From positions 1 through 19,002 of the forward strand of contig JAZLLG010000078.1 of NCBI GenBank assembly GCA_045598045.1: a stretch of 19,002 nucleotides of DNA, written 5' to 3'. The notes below the pieces were generated by a model. It was not told the origin of the DNA, did not search any database, and saw only the letters and a program-made list of their open reading frames with translations. The DNA is from RGIG3528 sp045598045. Its GTDB lineage: Bacteria; Bacillota; Clostridia; Lachnospirales; Lachnospiraceae. Below are positions 6,867 to 14,671 of this stretch, piece after piece. Each line of letters begins with the position of its first letter. The first letter of the stretch is position 1. The translations under genes and the position numbers were made by a program.

Positions 6867-9123
6867 GGTAGTCATACCCGTCACCTGAATCATTGTATAC
6901 TTCATAATTTTCCGAAGTATCACCGAATTTAACAAAATCCACAACCGACTGTGCGTTTGCATGGTCGGTTTTTTCTTTGTTCATGGGAATAATGCTTCCC
7001 GCTTTTACAAAGACCGGAATACGGTCTATGGAGGCGTCTGTCTCTATGAAACGGCCGCCTTTAAGGAGTTCTCCGGTGTAAAAATCATACCAGTCATTTC
7101 CTGCAGGAAGATAAACTCTTCTTGTGTGCGGAATACCGCTGATTTCAACATTTCCGGCTTTAAAGTAGGAGGCGTCGGTAACAGGGCAAACCATGAGGCT
7201 TTCACCGAAGAAATATTGGTCTTTTATATCAAAAACGGCTTTATCGCCCGGATATACAAAGCCTAAAGGCCTTATGAAGGAGGCGTTGTTTTTCCAGACC
7301 TCGTGGGCTGTTGTGTAAATGTAGGGCATGAGGCGGTATCTAAGTTCATTAGCCTTTACGAGGGCATCGTAGAAACGCATATCGTCATTCTTAAAGGCCC
7401 AAAGCTCACGCCTGCAATCGGTACCGTGACAACGCATAACAGGAAGGAAGCATGCCCACTGATACATACGGACGTAAAGCTCCAGATAGCCCTTATCCTT
7501 GTTGGCCTGCTCAAAGTCGCCGTTCCAATACCAGAAGTCACCTTTTTTTACGAAGAATGCACCGACGTCCACGGTCCAGTAGGGAAGTCCCGAAGCAGAG
7601 AAGTTCAGGGAGCCCGGAATCTGTTTTTTAAAGGTGTCCCAGCTTGCGGCGATGTCTCCGGACCACATTATTGTGCCGTATCGCTGCTGGCCTGTGTATG
7701 CGGCTCTTGTGAGGTTGCACACGCGCTTGTCGGTTCCGGTGGAACGCTGGCCTTCGTATATTGTTTTTGCGTGATAAAGAGGAAAAGCGTTTGTGTAGTC
7801 GGCAGGAAGTTTATCTTCCAGTGCTTTGACGTATTCATAGTAATTTGCGGAAGGCTCCGGCCTGTTTTTGTGTGTCCACTCCACTGTAATAGGTTCCGCG
7901 GAATCACACCAGAAAGCATCGACACCTTTGGAAAAAAGCCCGCGGTTAACCTGATTCCAGTATGTTTTGCGCGCTTCTTCCTTAAGAGGGTTGTAAAGGT
8001 CACTGGCGGGAAGGAGTCCGTTATGTTCACGCATTTCCGTGTTGTTTTCGGAACCGTTGCACATATTCGGCCATATGGAAAGCATGAAGTGTACGTTCAT
8101 CTCGTGAAGCTTGTCGGTCATGGCTTTCGGGTCGGGGAAACGTTTCGGATCGAAGGACTTCTGACCCCACATACCGTCGGGCCAGGAAAGCCAGTCAAGC
8201 ACGAGACAATCAAGCCCAAGCCCGCGTTGTCTGTATTCCTTTGCCATATCAATGATTTCTTCTGCGGTCTCATAACGTTCCTGAGACTGAACGTAGCCGT
8301 ATGCCCACTTCGGAAGCATTACAGCCTTTCCGGTAAGCTGGCGGTAGCCGCTGATTACTTCGTCGGGAGTACCTTTGATGAAGTAAAAATCCATTTCTTT
8401 GTCAGCTTCGGAATATAAGTATGAACCATTTACGTCATCCGAGAAAATCATTGGCGAATATGTATCGTAAAGAAGTCCGTAACCCTTTGTGGAAACAAGC
8501 ACCGGGACAGCAATTTTAAGGTTGGCCTGATGAAGATAGAGACGCTGGCCTCGAAGGTTAAGAACGCCTGTGTCGTACTGGCCCAAGCCGTAAAGAGCCT
8601 CGTCTTTTTGCCAGTTAAGATGCAGGAAGGTGTGGAACAGTTTTTCGCCCGGAACACGTACGGCTTCACTGACAAGCTCTTTTACACCGTCGGCGGTCTG
8701 GATTTTCTCTGTTTTGATTTCGTGCTCTTCAGAAAGAATGTATGATTGGAATTCATCGAGGATGCGGCTTTCCTTTTCACGCTCGGCAAGAAGAAGCTTT
8801 CCCGAAACATCATAATACGTATATGAGGCGCTGCTGCGATTCACTTCGATACTTATGTTATCTGTTGAAATAATGATAAAGTCGTTGTTTTCCGCGAATG
8901 AGAAAGAGACGGAACACTCCTCTGAGGGCTGAGCGGCGGGATTGATTACACCGGGTTTTTCTGCTTCCGAGAAGGCGTTTCTTTCAGTGTAGGTTATTCT
9001 GAAAATGTTACTGCCGACAGGGATAATGCGGTGTTGGCCGGCTTCTGAAAAAAGGTAAAGAGCATTTCCTTTTCTTTCGGCTTTGGTGATTTTACGTGAT
9101 TTATATGGGCTTGGTGAAAGCAT
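6853..9123 (-). CDS. GH31 alpha-glycosidase, probably alpha-xylosidase- or alpha-glucosidase-like
   Basis: A 756-aa cytoplasmic retaining glycosidase that removes alpha-linked terminal sugars from oligosaccharides. The N-terminal beta-sandwich (about 1-235) precedes the (beta/alpha)8 barrel, which contains LVLDWLSWPD, the nucleophile motif FWCDSAEP (D407), the acid/base motif WSGDIAASW (D490) and MRCHGTD. C-terminal beta domains follow (MRFYDAL onward). Length and spacing fit YicI-like GH31 enzymes without a PA14 insert. The frame extends 26 codons further to 9201, but the ATG at 9123 is preferred because AGGAGGTG (9132-9139) lies 8 nt upstream and the upstream ATG has none. It lies 90 nt after the GH51 gene on the same strand, which suggests a shared role in side-chain removal from hemicellulose or pectin fragments. 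Xylose versus glucose specificity cannot be decided by eye. Confidence 0.9.
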   Translation of the reverse strand: MLSPSPYKSRKITKAERKGNALYLFSEAGQHRIIPVGSNIFRITYTERNAFSEAEKPGVINPAAQPSEECSVSFSFAENNDFIIISTDNISIEVNRSSASYTYYDVSGKLLLAEREKESRILDEFQSYILSEEHEIKTEKIQTADGVKELVSEAVRVPGEKLFHTFLHLNWQKDEALYGLGQYDTGVLNLRGQRLYLHQANLKIAVPVLVSTKGYGLLYDTYSPMIFSDDVNGSYLYSEADKEMDFYFIKGTPDEVISGYRQLTGKAVMLPKWAYGYVQSQERYETAEEIIDMAKEYRQRGLGLDCLVLDWLSWPDGMWGQKSFDPKRFPDPKAMTDKLHEMNVHFMLSIWPNMCNGSENNTEMREHNGLLPASDLYNPLKEEARKTYWNQVNRGLFSKGVDAFWCDSAEPITVEWTHKNRPEPSANYYEYVKALEDKLPADYTNAFPLYHAKTIYEGQRSTGTDKRVCNLTRAAYTGQQRYGTIMWSGDIAASWDTFKKQIPGSLNFSASGLPYWTVDVGAFFVKKGDFWYWNGDFEQANKDKGYLELYVRMYQWACFLPVMRCHGTDCRRELWAFKNDDMRFYDALVKANELRYRLMPYIYTTAHEVWKNNASFIRPLGFVYPGDKAVFDIKDQYFFGESLMVCPVTDASYFKAGNVEISGIPHTRRVYLPAGNDWYDFYTGELLKGGRFIETDASIDRIPVFVKAGSIIPMNKEKTDHANAQSVVDFVKFGDTSENYEVYNDSGDGYDYLTFD

Positions 9124-9131
9124 AAAATGAG

Positions 9132-9139
9132 CACCTCCT
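9132..9139 (-). promoter_or_regulatory. Perfect Shine-Dalgarno that decides the GH31 start
   Basis: On the minus strand AGGAGGTG is fully complementary to the usual 16S 3' end (CACCTCCT). It stands 8 nt before the ATG at 9123, which rules in that start over the in-frame ATG at 9201. Confidence 0.88.
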
Positions 9140-9155
9140 GTAAACTTATACATAA

Positions 9156-9164
9156 AGTATAGCA
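9156..9164 (-). promoter_or_regulatory. Possible internal promoter before GH31 (extended -10)
   Basis: In the 90-bp gap between GH51 and GH31 the minus strand reads TGC-TATACT, an extended -10 box. A poor -35 candidate (TTGAGT, 9175-9180) is only 13 bp away. The -10 overlaps a small inverted repeat, TATAC/GTATA (9147-9161). GH31 may therefore be transcribed both from the GH51 promoter and from here. Confidence 0.35.
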
Positions 9165-9213
9165 AGTCGGAGGTACTCAAATATAGCCGTTTATTGCTCA
9201 TTATTTTTCGTAA

Positions 9214-11175
9214 TTAAAGAATTATTACATTGAACGAATTTGGCTCCAGTATTATGACGTCGTCGTTTATGTTTCCTGTTCTGAGAGAAACGTTTTCGGG
9301 CGCGTCAACAGTGTTAATGGCAGTTTTTTCGGGGCCATCGAGAACTACTATTTCGGAAGGTTCAAGGATAGCACCGCTCTCATCGGTTAGTGAAAGGGAG
9401 ACTGCGGTGTCATTGGTGTTTACTATTTTCACGTATATCTTTCCGGTGGTTTCATCTATGGAAGGATTGTAGTAAAGACCGTCTTCGTAAAGCGCTTCGT
9501 GCTGCCCCATTGTGTCGAGGGTTGCGGTTCCGGTGTAACGGGAGTACATAAGCTGAACATAATAGCTGGGGGTTCCGTAGGCTTTTTCGGCGTTGAACCA
9601 TATCATGTCGGGAGACCATTGAGTGTAACCCAAACGTGCAAAAAGCGGAGCATAGCTTGCAAGAACGACAACATCGGCATTTCGCTCAACACCCGTAAGG
9701 AATGCCGCTTCGGCAAGCGCACCCTCCAATGTGTTTACCTTAAAGTTGTTGAAAGTACCGCTTCCTTCGGGGTGCGCTGCATATTCACCGGCAAAGACTT
9801 TGATTTTACGATCGTAATTGTCGTAGAAACGTACATGTTCAAGAAGCCATTGAGGACGCACGTAATAGTGTTCGTCCACTGCATAGACGAAGTTTGGCTT
9901 AACGGCTGCTTTTTCCCTGATGAAATTCCAGGCGGCAGAGTATCGTTCCGAGGTAATATCTGGACCTGCGGAACCGATAAGCTTTATATCGGGATATTTT
10001 TTATGGATTGTTTCTTCAAAGAGCGTGTATCTCTTGAAAAACTCGGATTTCTCGGTTTCCCATTGTTCGTTGCCGATTCCGACCATTTCAAGACCGAAAG
10101 GTTCCGGATGACCGAGAGAAGCACGAACCTTTCCCCATACTGTGTCGACCGGGTCATTGGCGAATGAAATGAGGTCAAGAGCGTCTTCGAGAAACTCTTT
10201 GAAATCCTCCGATTCAACGGGGACGAGCTCATAAGACTGATATTGGCATGCAAGCCCGACATTCAAAACGGGGAGAGGCTTTGCTCCGAGCATTTCGCAA
10301 AGAAGGAAAAACTCGTAGTATCCGATGCCGTATGACTGATTGTAGTGCTCGTATTCGCTGTGTCCTATGGGTTCACGCCAGTCGTTGCCGTGAACTGCCC
10401 ATCTGTTCCAGTTTGATTTTCTGTGTTCCGTGGGATTTAAGGTGTCTTTAAAATTGTATCTGTTGGCAAGAGTATTACCCTCGATGATACATCCACCCGG
10501 AAAACGAATGAATCCGGGTTTAATGCCTTTCAAAAGATCGAAAAGATCCTTTCTGAATATACCGGCAACCGCATTTTCGGGAATCAGTGAGAAAAAGTCA
10601 AATTCCATTGTGCCTTCTTCGGTGAAAACAACAGCGGGCTTTGCACCTTTCATATCTTTTTCGGCTGTAAGAGAAACGGTATATTTCTTAAAACCGCAGA
10701 GCTCCTTTTTTTCGGGGCAATCCGGCTTTACAACAGTTCCGCACACAAAGTCAGAACCGTCAAACAAACCAACTTCGAAGGATCGGAGTCTTCCGACGTT
10801 TCTTGAGTAAAAAGAAAGAATAAGCTTTTCGCCCTTTTTTACGTATACACCGTCGTAAGCCTTGTTTGAAAAACCATCGCCCGGGGCTTTTGCCGTGAAG
10901 CGAAGGTAATGAGGATTTTCGGGTGCGATGGGACTGCCGGAAACGATGCGCAGCTCTCCGGAATTAATGGCACTCCAACCGTAGAGACCGTCAAATTCGG
11001 TGTAATAATCACCTGTGCAGCCGCTTGCTCTTACGAACTCAAAGGCTCTGTTTTCAATGAGTTCCGCACATAAACCGCCGTCAGCTGCGTAATTTATGTC
11101 TTCGAAGAAAAGACCTGTCATTTCTTTGGAAATAGGGACTTTAATTTTATTATGGATTGTGATATTTTTCTTCAT
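9214..11175 (-). CDS. GH51 alpha-L-arabinofuranosidase, cytoplasmic
   Basis: A 653-aa retaining glycosidase that releases L-arabinofuranose from arabinan, arabinoxylan or arabinogalactan oligosaccharides. The N-terminal strand region ends in GLFFEDINYAADGGLCAEL, the family hallmark. A CBM-like insert occupies about 40-210, the barrel follows with GNEQW (acid/base E370) and AGEYAAHPEG (nucleophile E464), and a C-terminal beta-sandwich domain completes it. There is no signal peptide, so it acts on imported oligosaccharides. ATG at 11175 gives the usual family N terminus (MKKNITIHNK). A TTG two codons upstream (11181) sits closer to the weak AAAAGG ribosome binding site and cannot be excluded. 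It is the first gene of a two-gene minus-strand unit with GH31 and diverges from the MATE-GH27 unit across about 80 bp. Confidence 0.94.
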   Translation of the reverse strand: MKKNITIHNKIKVPISKEMTGLFFEDINYAADGGLCAELIENRAFEFVRASGCTGDYYTEFDGLYGWSAINSGELRIVSGSPIAPENPHYLRFTAKAPGDGFSNKAYDGVYVKKGEKLILSFYSRNVGRLRSFEVGLFDGSDFVCGTVVKPDCPEKKELCGFKKYTVSLTAEKDMKGAKPAVVFTEEGTMEFDFFSLIPENAVAGIFRKDLFDLLKGIKPGFIRFPGGCIIEGNTLANRYNFKDTLNPTEHRKSNWNRWAVHGNDWREPIGHSEYEHYNQSYGIGYYEFFLLCEMLGAKPLPVLNVGLACQYQSYELVPVESEDFKEFLEDALDLISFANDPVDTVWGKVRASLGHPEPFGLEMVGIGNEQWETEKSEFFKRYTLFEETIHKKYPDIKLIGSAGPDITSERYSAAWNFIREKAAVKPNFVYAVDEHYYVRPQWLLEHVRFYDNYDRKIKVFAGEYAAHPEGSGTFNNFKVNTLEGALAEAAFLTGVERNADVVVLASYAPLFARLGYTQWSPDMIWFNAEKAYGTPSYYVQLMYSRYTGTATLDTMGQHEALYEDGLYYNPSIDETTGKIYVKIVNTNDTAVSLSLTDESGAILEPSEIVVLDGPEKTAINTVDAPENVSLRTGNINDDVIILEPNSFNVIIL

Positions 11176-11212
11176 GTTCAATATGACCTTTTACATATTT
11201 TGAAAGTACGAA

Positions 11213-11227
11213 CACATTGTATCACAT
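11213..11227 (-). promoter_or_regulatory. Extended -10 promoter for GH51 overlapping direct repeats CACAT
   Basis: On the minus strand TGA-TACAAT forms an extended -10 (TACAAT at 11216-11221). A start near 11209 would give a leader of about 34 nt. On the plus strand CACAT occurs at 11213-11217 and again at 11223-11227, exactly one helical turn apart, across the same box. TATCACA (11220-11226) also occurs in the operator candidate upstream of the DUF5107 gene, so a common regulator is conceivable. A plus-strand promoter for the MATE gene (TTGAAA at 11200-11205, then CATATA) is possible but has a long 19-bp spacer. Confidence 0.4.
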
Positions 11228-11255
11228 ATATAAAAAAACAAAAGCAGGAAGTTAT

Positions 11256-11267
11256 ATGTCATTATGA
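11256..11267 (+). other. Three-codon open frame (Met-Ser-Leu-stop) overlapping the MATE start
   Basis: ATG TCA TTA TGA begins 4 nt after AGGAAG (11246-11251). Its TGA overlaps the MATE ATG in the arrangement ATGA. The same AGGAAG is 12 nt from the MATE ATG, which is long. The minimal frame could couple or tune initiation of MATE, or may be coincidence. Confidence 0.3.
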
Positions 11268-12643
11268 AAAGTATTAAACGTACAACAAGTACCGATCTTA
11301 CAAACGGTTCAATAGTCAAGGGAATTACGACCTTCTGTATTCCTATTTTCCTCGGACAGCTTCTTCAGCAGCTGTACAATATTGCCGATGCGTGGGTTAT
11401 AGGGCATTTTGCGGAGCCGGTTGCCTTCGCGGCAGTAAGTTCCACGGGTTCGGTTTCATTCTTCATCATAGGTTTCTTCGGAGGCATGGCGATAGGCGGC
11501 GGAGTTATCATTTCACGATACTACGGAGCCAAAGATGAAAAGAAGGTTGAAGAGGCGATACACACGAATTTTCTTTTCGGGCTTATTTCATCTGTTTTGG
11601 GAACGGCTCTCGGCCTGGTTATTGTTCCCTGGCTTCTTAAAATCATGAACACCCCTGCAGAGGTTATGCCGTATTCCCTCACCTATATGCGCATAATTTT
11701 CGGCGGAGTTACAGCGAGCCTTATGTATAACATCTGTATGTCAATAATGCGTGCATTGGGAGACAGCATAAGCCCGCTCATATATTTGCTCATCTCTTCA
11801 CTCACCAACGTTGTGCTTGATATAGTCTGCGTCAAATTCCTTAATATGGGTGTTGCGGGCGCGGCAGCGGCTACGGTTGCTTCTCAGGCAATAAGTGTAG
11901 TTCTTTGTATAATTAAAATGCGCAAAGCAACGGACTACACGAGACTTTGCTTCAACAAAATTAAGTGGAACGGGCCTTTGATGAAAGAAGTTGCACTTCA
12001 GGGCATTCCGACAGGCATTCAAAATTCGGTTATCAGTATCGGAAATATGACCATTCAGAAAAATGTCAACAGCTTCGGACAGTTTGCAATGTCCGGAATG
12101 GGCGCTTACTCAAAAGTCGAGGGATTTGTATTCCTGCCAATAAACTGCCTTTCCATGGCACTTCCTACCTATATCGGCCAGAACCTTGGTGCAAAGGAGT
12201 ATACCCGTGCCAAGAAGGGCGCCGCTTTCGGCATTATTTCCGGAATGATCCTTTCGGAAGTGGTCGGACTTGTTCTTTTCATTGCGGCAGACCCGATACT
12301 CAGATTCTTTATTGACGATGATGTTTCCATTTCCTTTGGTGTAACGCAGGCAAGGGTGACATCGTTTTTCTTCTGTCTGCTTGCGTTTTCGCATTGTGCC
12401 GCGGGCGTAATGAGAGGATGCGGAAAAGCTGTTGTCCCTATGGCAACGATGCTCACCTTCTGGTGTGCGGTGCGTGTCATTTATGTCACTACGGCAATAA
12501 AGTATTGGCCGGTATTTCAGACAATAAGCTGGGCCTATCCGCTGACTTGGACGTGCAGTTCCATAGTATTTCTGGCATTTCTTTTGTTCAGCGATTGGAC
12601 ACATGCTTTTGAAAAACATAGTAAAAAACAGAAGGAGAACTAA
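11264..12643 (+). CDS. MATE family multidrug/oligosaccharidyl-lipid/polysaccharide (MOP) transporter
   Basis: A 459-aa inner-membrane protein with about 12 hydrophobic segments and two MatE halves. The first half has FCIPIFLGQLLQQLYNIAD, FFGGMAIGGGVIISRYYGA and MRALGDSISP. The second half has LQGIPTGIQNS, PTYIGQNLGAKEY and MRGCGKAV, the pseudo-repeat of the first. Family members exchange Na+ or H+ for cationic drugs or metabolites. No specific substrate can be read from the sequence. Its final codons contain the ribosome binding site of the GH27 gene, which starts 2 nt after the stop, so the two are almost certainly one operon. That context hints at a glycan- or galactoside-related cargo, but this is inference. 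Confidence 0.92.
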   Translation: MKSIKRTTSTDLTNGSIVKGITTFCIPIFLGQLLQQLYNIADAWVIGHFAEPVAFAAVSSTGSVSFFIIGFFGGMAIGGGVIISRYYGAKDEKKVEEAIHTNFLFGLISSVLGTALGLVIVPWLLKIMNTPAEVMPYSLTYMRIIFGGVTASLMYNICMSIMRALGDSISPLIYLLISSLTNVVLDIVCVKFLNMGVAGAAAATVASQAISVVLCIIKMRKATDYTRLCFNKIKWNGPLMKEVALQGIPTGIQNSVISIGNMTIQKNVNSFGQFAMSGMGAYSKVEGFVFLPINCLSMALPTYIGQNLGAKEYTRAKKGAAFGIISGMILSEVVGLVLFIAADPILRFFIDDDVSISFGVTQARVTSFFFCLLAFSHCAAGVMRGCGKAVVPMATMLTFWCAVRVIYVTTAIKYWPVFQTISWAYPLTWTCSSIVFLAFLLFSDWTHAFEKHSKKQKEN

Positions 12644-12645
12644 TC

Positions 12646-13905
12646 ATGACAGCACAAAGACCGCCTATGGGTTGGAACAGCTGGGATTGCTTCGGTGCTG
12701 CGGTTAATGAGGCACAGGTAAGAGAGAATGCCGAATACATCGCAAAGAATATGAAGGATTTCGGCTGGGAGTACATTGTGGTTGATATACAGTGGTATCA
12801 GCCCAAAGCAGATTCACATGAATACCATCCTTTCTCGGATGTGGTAATGGACGAATACGGAAGGCTCTATCCCGCACCGAACAGGTTCCCGTCAAGTGCT
12901 GACTATAAGGGCTTTAAGCCTCTTGCGGATTACATCCACGGCCTTGGGCTTAAGTTTGGCATACACATTATGCGCGGTATGCCGAGAATGGCAGCTCATA
13001 ACGACCTTCCGATTAAGGACTCGAAATATACCGCACGTCTTGTTGCAAATCCGAATTCAATCTGCTTTTGGAATCCGGATATGTACGGCCTTAAGTGCAC
13101 GCAAATGGAAGATGGCGCGAGAGATTACTACAACAGTATTTTCAAGCTTTATGCGGAGTGGGGTGTCGACTTTGTCAAGGTTGATGATATTGCCAGAGAG
13201 TATCCGCACTGCAAAAAAGAAATCGAACTTATTCATGATGCCTGTGTAAACAGCGGACGTGACATTGTTCTTTCGCTTTCTCCGGGACCGGCTCCTCTTA
13301 AGGAAGCCGAACATCTCAAAAAGAATGCCAATATGTGGCGTATAACCGATGACTTCTGGGATAAGTGGGAGCTTCTCCTTGACATGTTTAAAAGAGCAGA
13401 GGAATGGTGTACCCATTCAGGCCCCGGTCATTGGCCGGATGCGGATATGCTTCCCGTCGGCGCACTTCGTCAGGATTACAATCCCGATGATCGTACACGG
13501 TTCACACAGGCTGAACAGATTACCATGCTTTCGCTTTGGTGCATGATGCGTGCACCGCTCATTGCAGGCGGTCATATGCCCAAAAATGATGAGTTTACAT
13601 TAAATCTCCTTACAAACAGGGAAATTCTCGAAATTGAGACAAAAACCCACTGTGCACATCAGCTGTACAGAAACGACGATGAGATTGCATGGATTGCACC
13701 TTGCAAAACGGAACCTGCCTGCTACGTCGCTCTGTTTAACATTTCCGACAAAAAGCGCAAGATTGAATTTGCTCTGTCCGATTATGAACTTGAGCAGTAT
13801 AAAAAAGTGAAAGAACTTTGGAGCGGAAAGAACGTAAAAGTGACAAAGAACACCGTCAGAGTTGAAGTTGAAAAGCATGGGGCTGCAGTTCTCAGACTTG
13901 AATAG
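12646..13905 (+). CDS. GH27 family alpha-galactosidase (or related alpha-D/beta-L-arabinopyranosyl hydrolase), cytoplasmic
   Basis: A 419-aa retaining glycosidase without a signal peptide. It begins with the family signature RPPMGWNSWDCFG. The barrel continues with IVVDIQW, GIHIMRGMPR, FVKVDDIA (nucleophile D180, the D of the K-x-D motif) and MWRITDDFWD (acid/base D236, four residues after R232), then RAPLIAGG and a small C-terminal beta domain from about residue 330. It would cleave terminal alpha-galactose from raffinose-type, galactomannan or other oligosaccharides. Some GH27 enzymes act on beta-L-arabinopyranose, which cannot be excluded. AAGGAG (12632-12637) lies inside the end of the MATE gene, 8 nt before the ATG, so the two genes are probably translationally coupled. 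No clear terminator follows; promoters for the next gene start right after its stop codon. Confidence 0.92.
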   Translation: MTAQRPPMGWNSWDCFGAAVNEAQVRENAEYIAKNMKDFGWEYIVVDIQWYQPKADSHEYHPFSDVVMDEYGRLYPAPNRFPSSADYKGFKPLADYIHGLGLKFGIHIMRGMPRMAAHNDLPIKDSKYTARLVANPNSICFWNPDMYGLKCTQMEDGARDYYNSIFKLYAEWGVDFVKVDDIAREYPHCKKEIELIHDACVNSGRDIVLSLSPGPAPLKEAEHLKKNANMWRITDDFWDKWELLLDMFKRAEEWCTHSGPGHWPDADMLPVGALRQDYNPDDRTRFTQAEQITMLSLWCMMRAPLIAGGHMPKNDEFTLNLLTNREILEIETKTHCAHQLYRNDDEIAWIAPCKTEPACYVALFNISDKKRKIEFALSDYELEQYKKVKELWSGKNVKVTKNTVRVEVEKHGAAVLRLE

Positions 13906-13932
13906 TTGACTCACGGTAAGCAAAAGTATAAT
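13906..13932 (+). promoter_or_regulatory. Upstream promoter candidate for the permuted NlpC/P60 gene
   Basis: -35 TTGACT begins on the base after the GH27 stop codon. A perfect -10 TATAAT lies at 13927-13932. The 15-bp spacer is short, so this may be a weaker promoter. It would give a leader of about 75 nt without an obvious ribosome binding site. Confidence 0.4.
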
Positions 13933-13978
13933 TTATGGCGTAAAAATATTAAGATTTCTTTAGGATTTGAGAAGTTTA

Positions 13979-14006
13979 TTGACATGGCTTTTTTTTAGAG
14001 TAAAAT
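13979..14006 (+). promoter_or_regulatory. Near-consensus promoter giving an almost leaderless transcript
   Basis: -35 TTGACA (13979-13984, perfect consensus), a 16-bp spacer with a T-tract, and -10 TAAAAT (14001-14006). The ATG of the next gene is at 14015, only 8 nt after the -10, so the transcript should begin within about 0-3 nt of the start codon. Confidence 0.7.
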
Positions 14007-14014
14007 AGCGCCAT

Positions 14015-14656
14015 ATGAAAAACTTGTATGTTATCATTTCCCAGACGCACACAGGTGTTGCGGGCGTCATAAGGAAATTAGGAAAAACAAAATATAATCA
14101 TGCGGCCATCTCCCTGGATAAAGATTTGAGCAGTATGTATGCGTTCGCAAGACTTAAACACAGAAGCATTCTTCTTGGACAGCTGGTCCGCGAAAACATG
14201 TACAGGTATTCTCTCGGAAAGTATGACTATGTCGGGGGAAAGGTTTTTGAACTTCAGGTAACGGACGAGCAGTACGTCGAAATTGAAAACGTGATTTCAG
14301 ATATGTATAAAGAAGGAGACTATCTTTATAACCTGTTTTCGGTTCTTCTGACACCGGTTATGGGAGGGTTTTCAACATACAAATCTTTTTCCTGCGTGGA
14401 ATTTGTCATGTACCTTCTGAAAGAACTTGGTTGCAAGATTGAAAGACCTTTGTATGCATATCGTCCGGATGACCTTCAAAACGTGCTGAAGGATAATGTC
14501 ATTTTCGAGGGAAACCTTTTGGACTATTGCCCGGACCACCATATCGACCCCAACTACTTTAAACGCCTTACGGTCAAAGATCATGTGAACAGTGTGGGAG
14601 TCCCTTTACGTCTCATATACAGGATGATTTTCAAAAGAAAATACAGAGTTTGTTAG
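14015..14656 (+). CDS. Permuted NlpC/P60-like (YiiX/YebB-type) papain-fold cysteine hydrolase
   Basis: A 213-aa protein without a clear signal peptide. The order of the catalytic residues suggests a circularly permuted papain fold: a His near the N terminus in KYNHAAISL (H29), then the Cys about 100 residues later in SFSCVEFVMYLL (C127) at the start of a helix. Permuted members of this superfamily include amidases or peptidases and lipid-acting enzymes, so cell-wall or acyl cleavage is possible. The real substrate is unknown. A short basic C terminus (FKRKYRVC) follows. There is no ribosome binding site before the ATG, and the promoter is 8 nt upstream, so translation is probably leaderless. 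TTG at 14024 is the only nearby alternative and also has no binding site. It is monocistronic and ends at a strong terminator shared with the convergent AraC gene. Confidence 0.8.
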   Translation: MKNLYVIISQTHTGVAGVIRKLGKTKYNHAAISLDKDLSSMYAFARLKHRSILLGQLVRENMYRYSLGKYDYVGGKVFELQVTDEQYVEIENVISDMYKEGDYLYNLFSVLLTPVMGGFSTYKSFSCVEFVMYLLKELGCKIERPLYAYRPDDLQNVLKDNVIFEGNLLDYCPDHHIDPNYFKRLTVKDHVNSVGVPLRLIYRMIFKRKYRVC

Positions 14657-14671
14657 TGATGTAACTTATTA

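Noticed and set aside
7303..8418. A 371-codon plus-strand open frame opposite the GH31 gene
   Set aside because: It lies wholly antisense to a gene with clear GH31 catalytic motifs, has low-complexity Cys/Val-rich content without recognisable domains, and has no ribosome binding site. It is a codon-bias shadow.
9124..9201. A 26-residue N-terminal extension of the GH31 protein
   Set aside because: The ATG at 9201 has no ribosome binding site, while the extension itself contains a perfect Shine-Dalgarno for the ATG at 9123.
11198..11218. A catabolite-response (cre) site between GH51 and MATE
   Set aside because: TGAAAGTACGAACACA looks cre-like, but the central CG is displaced by two bases relative to the cre consensus, so it does not fit.
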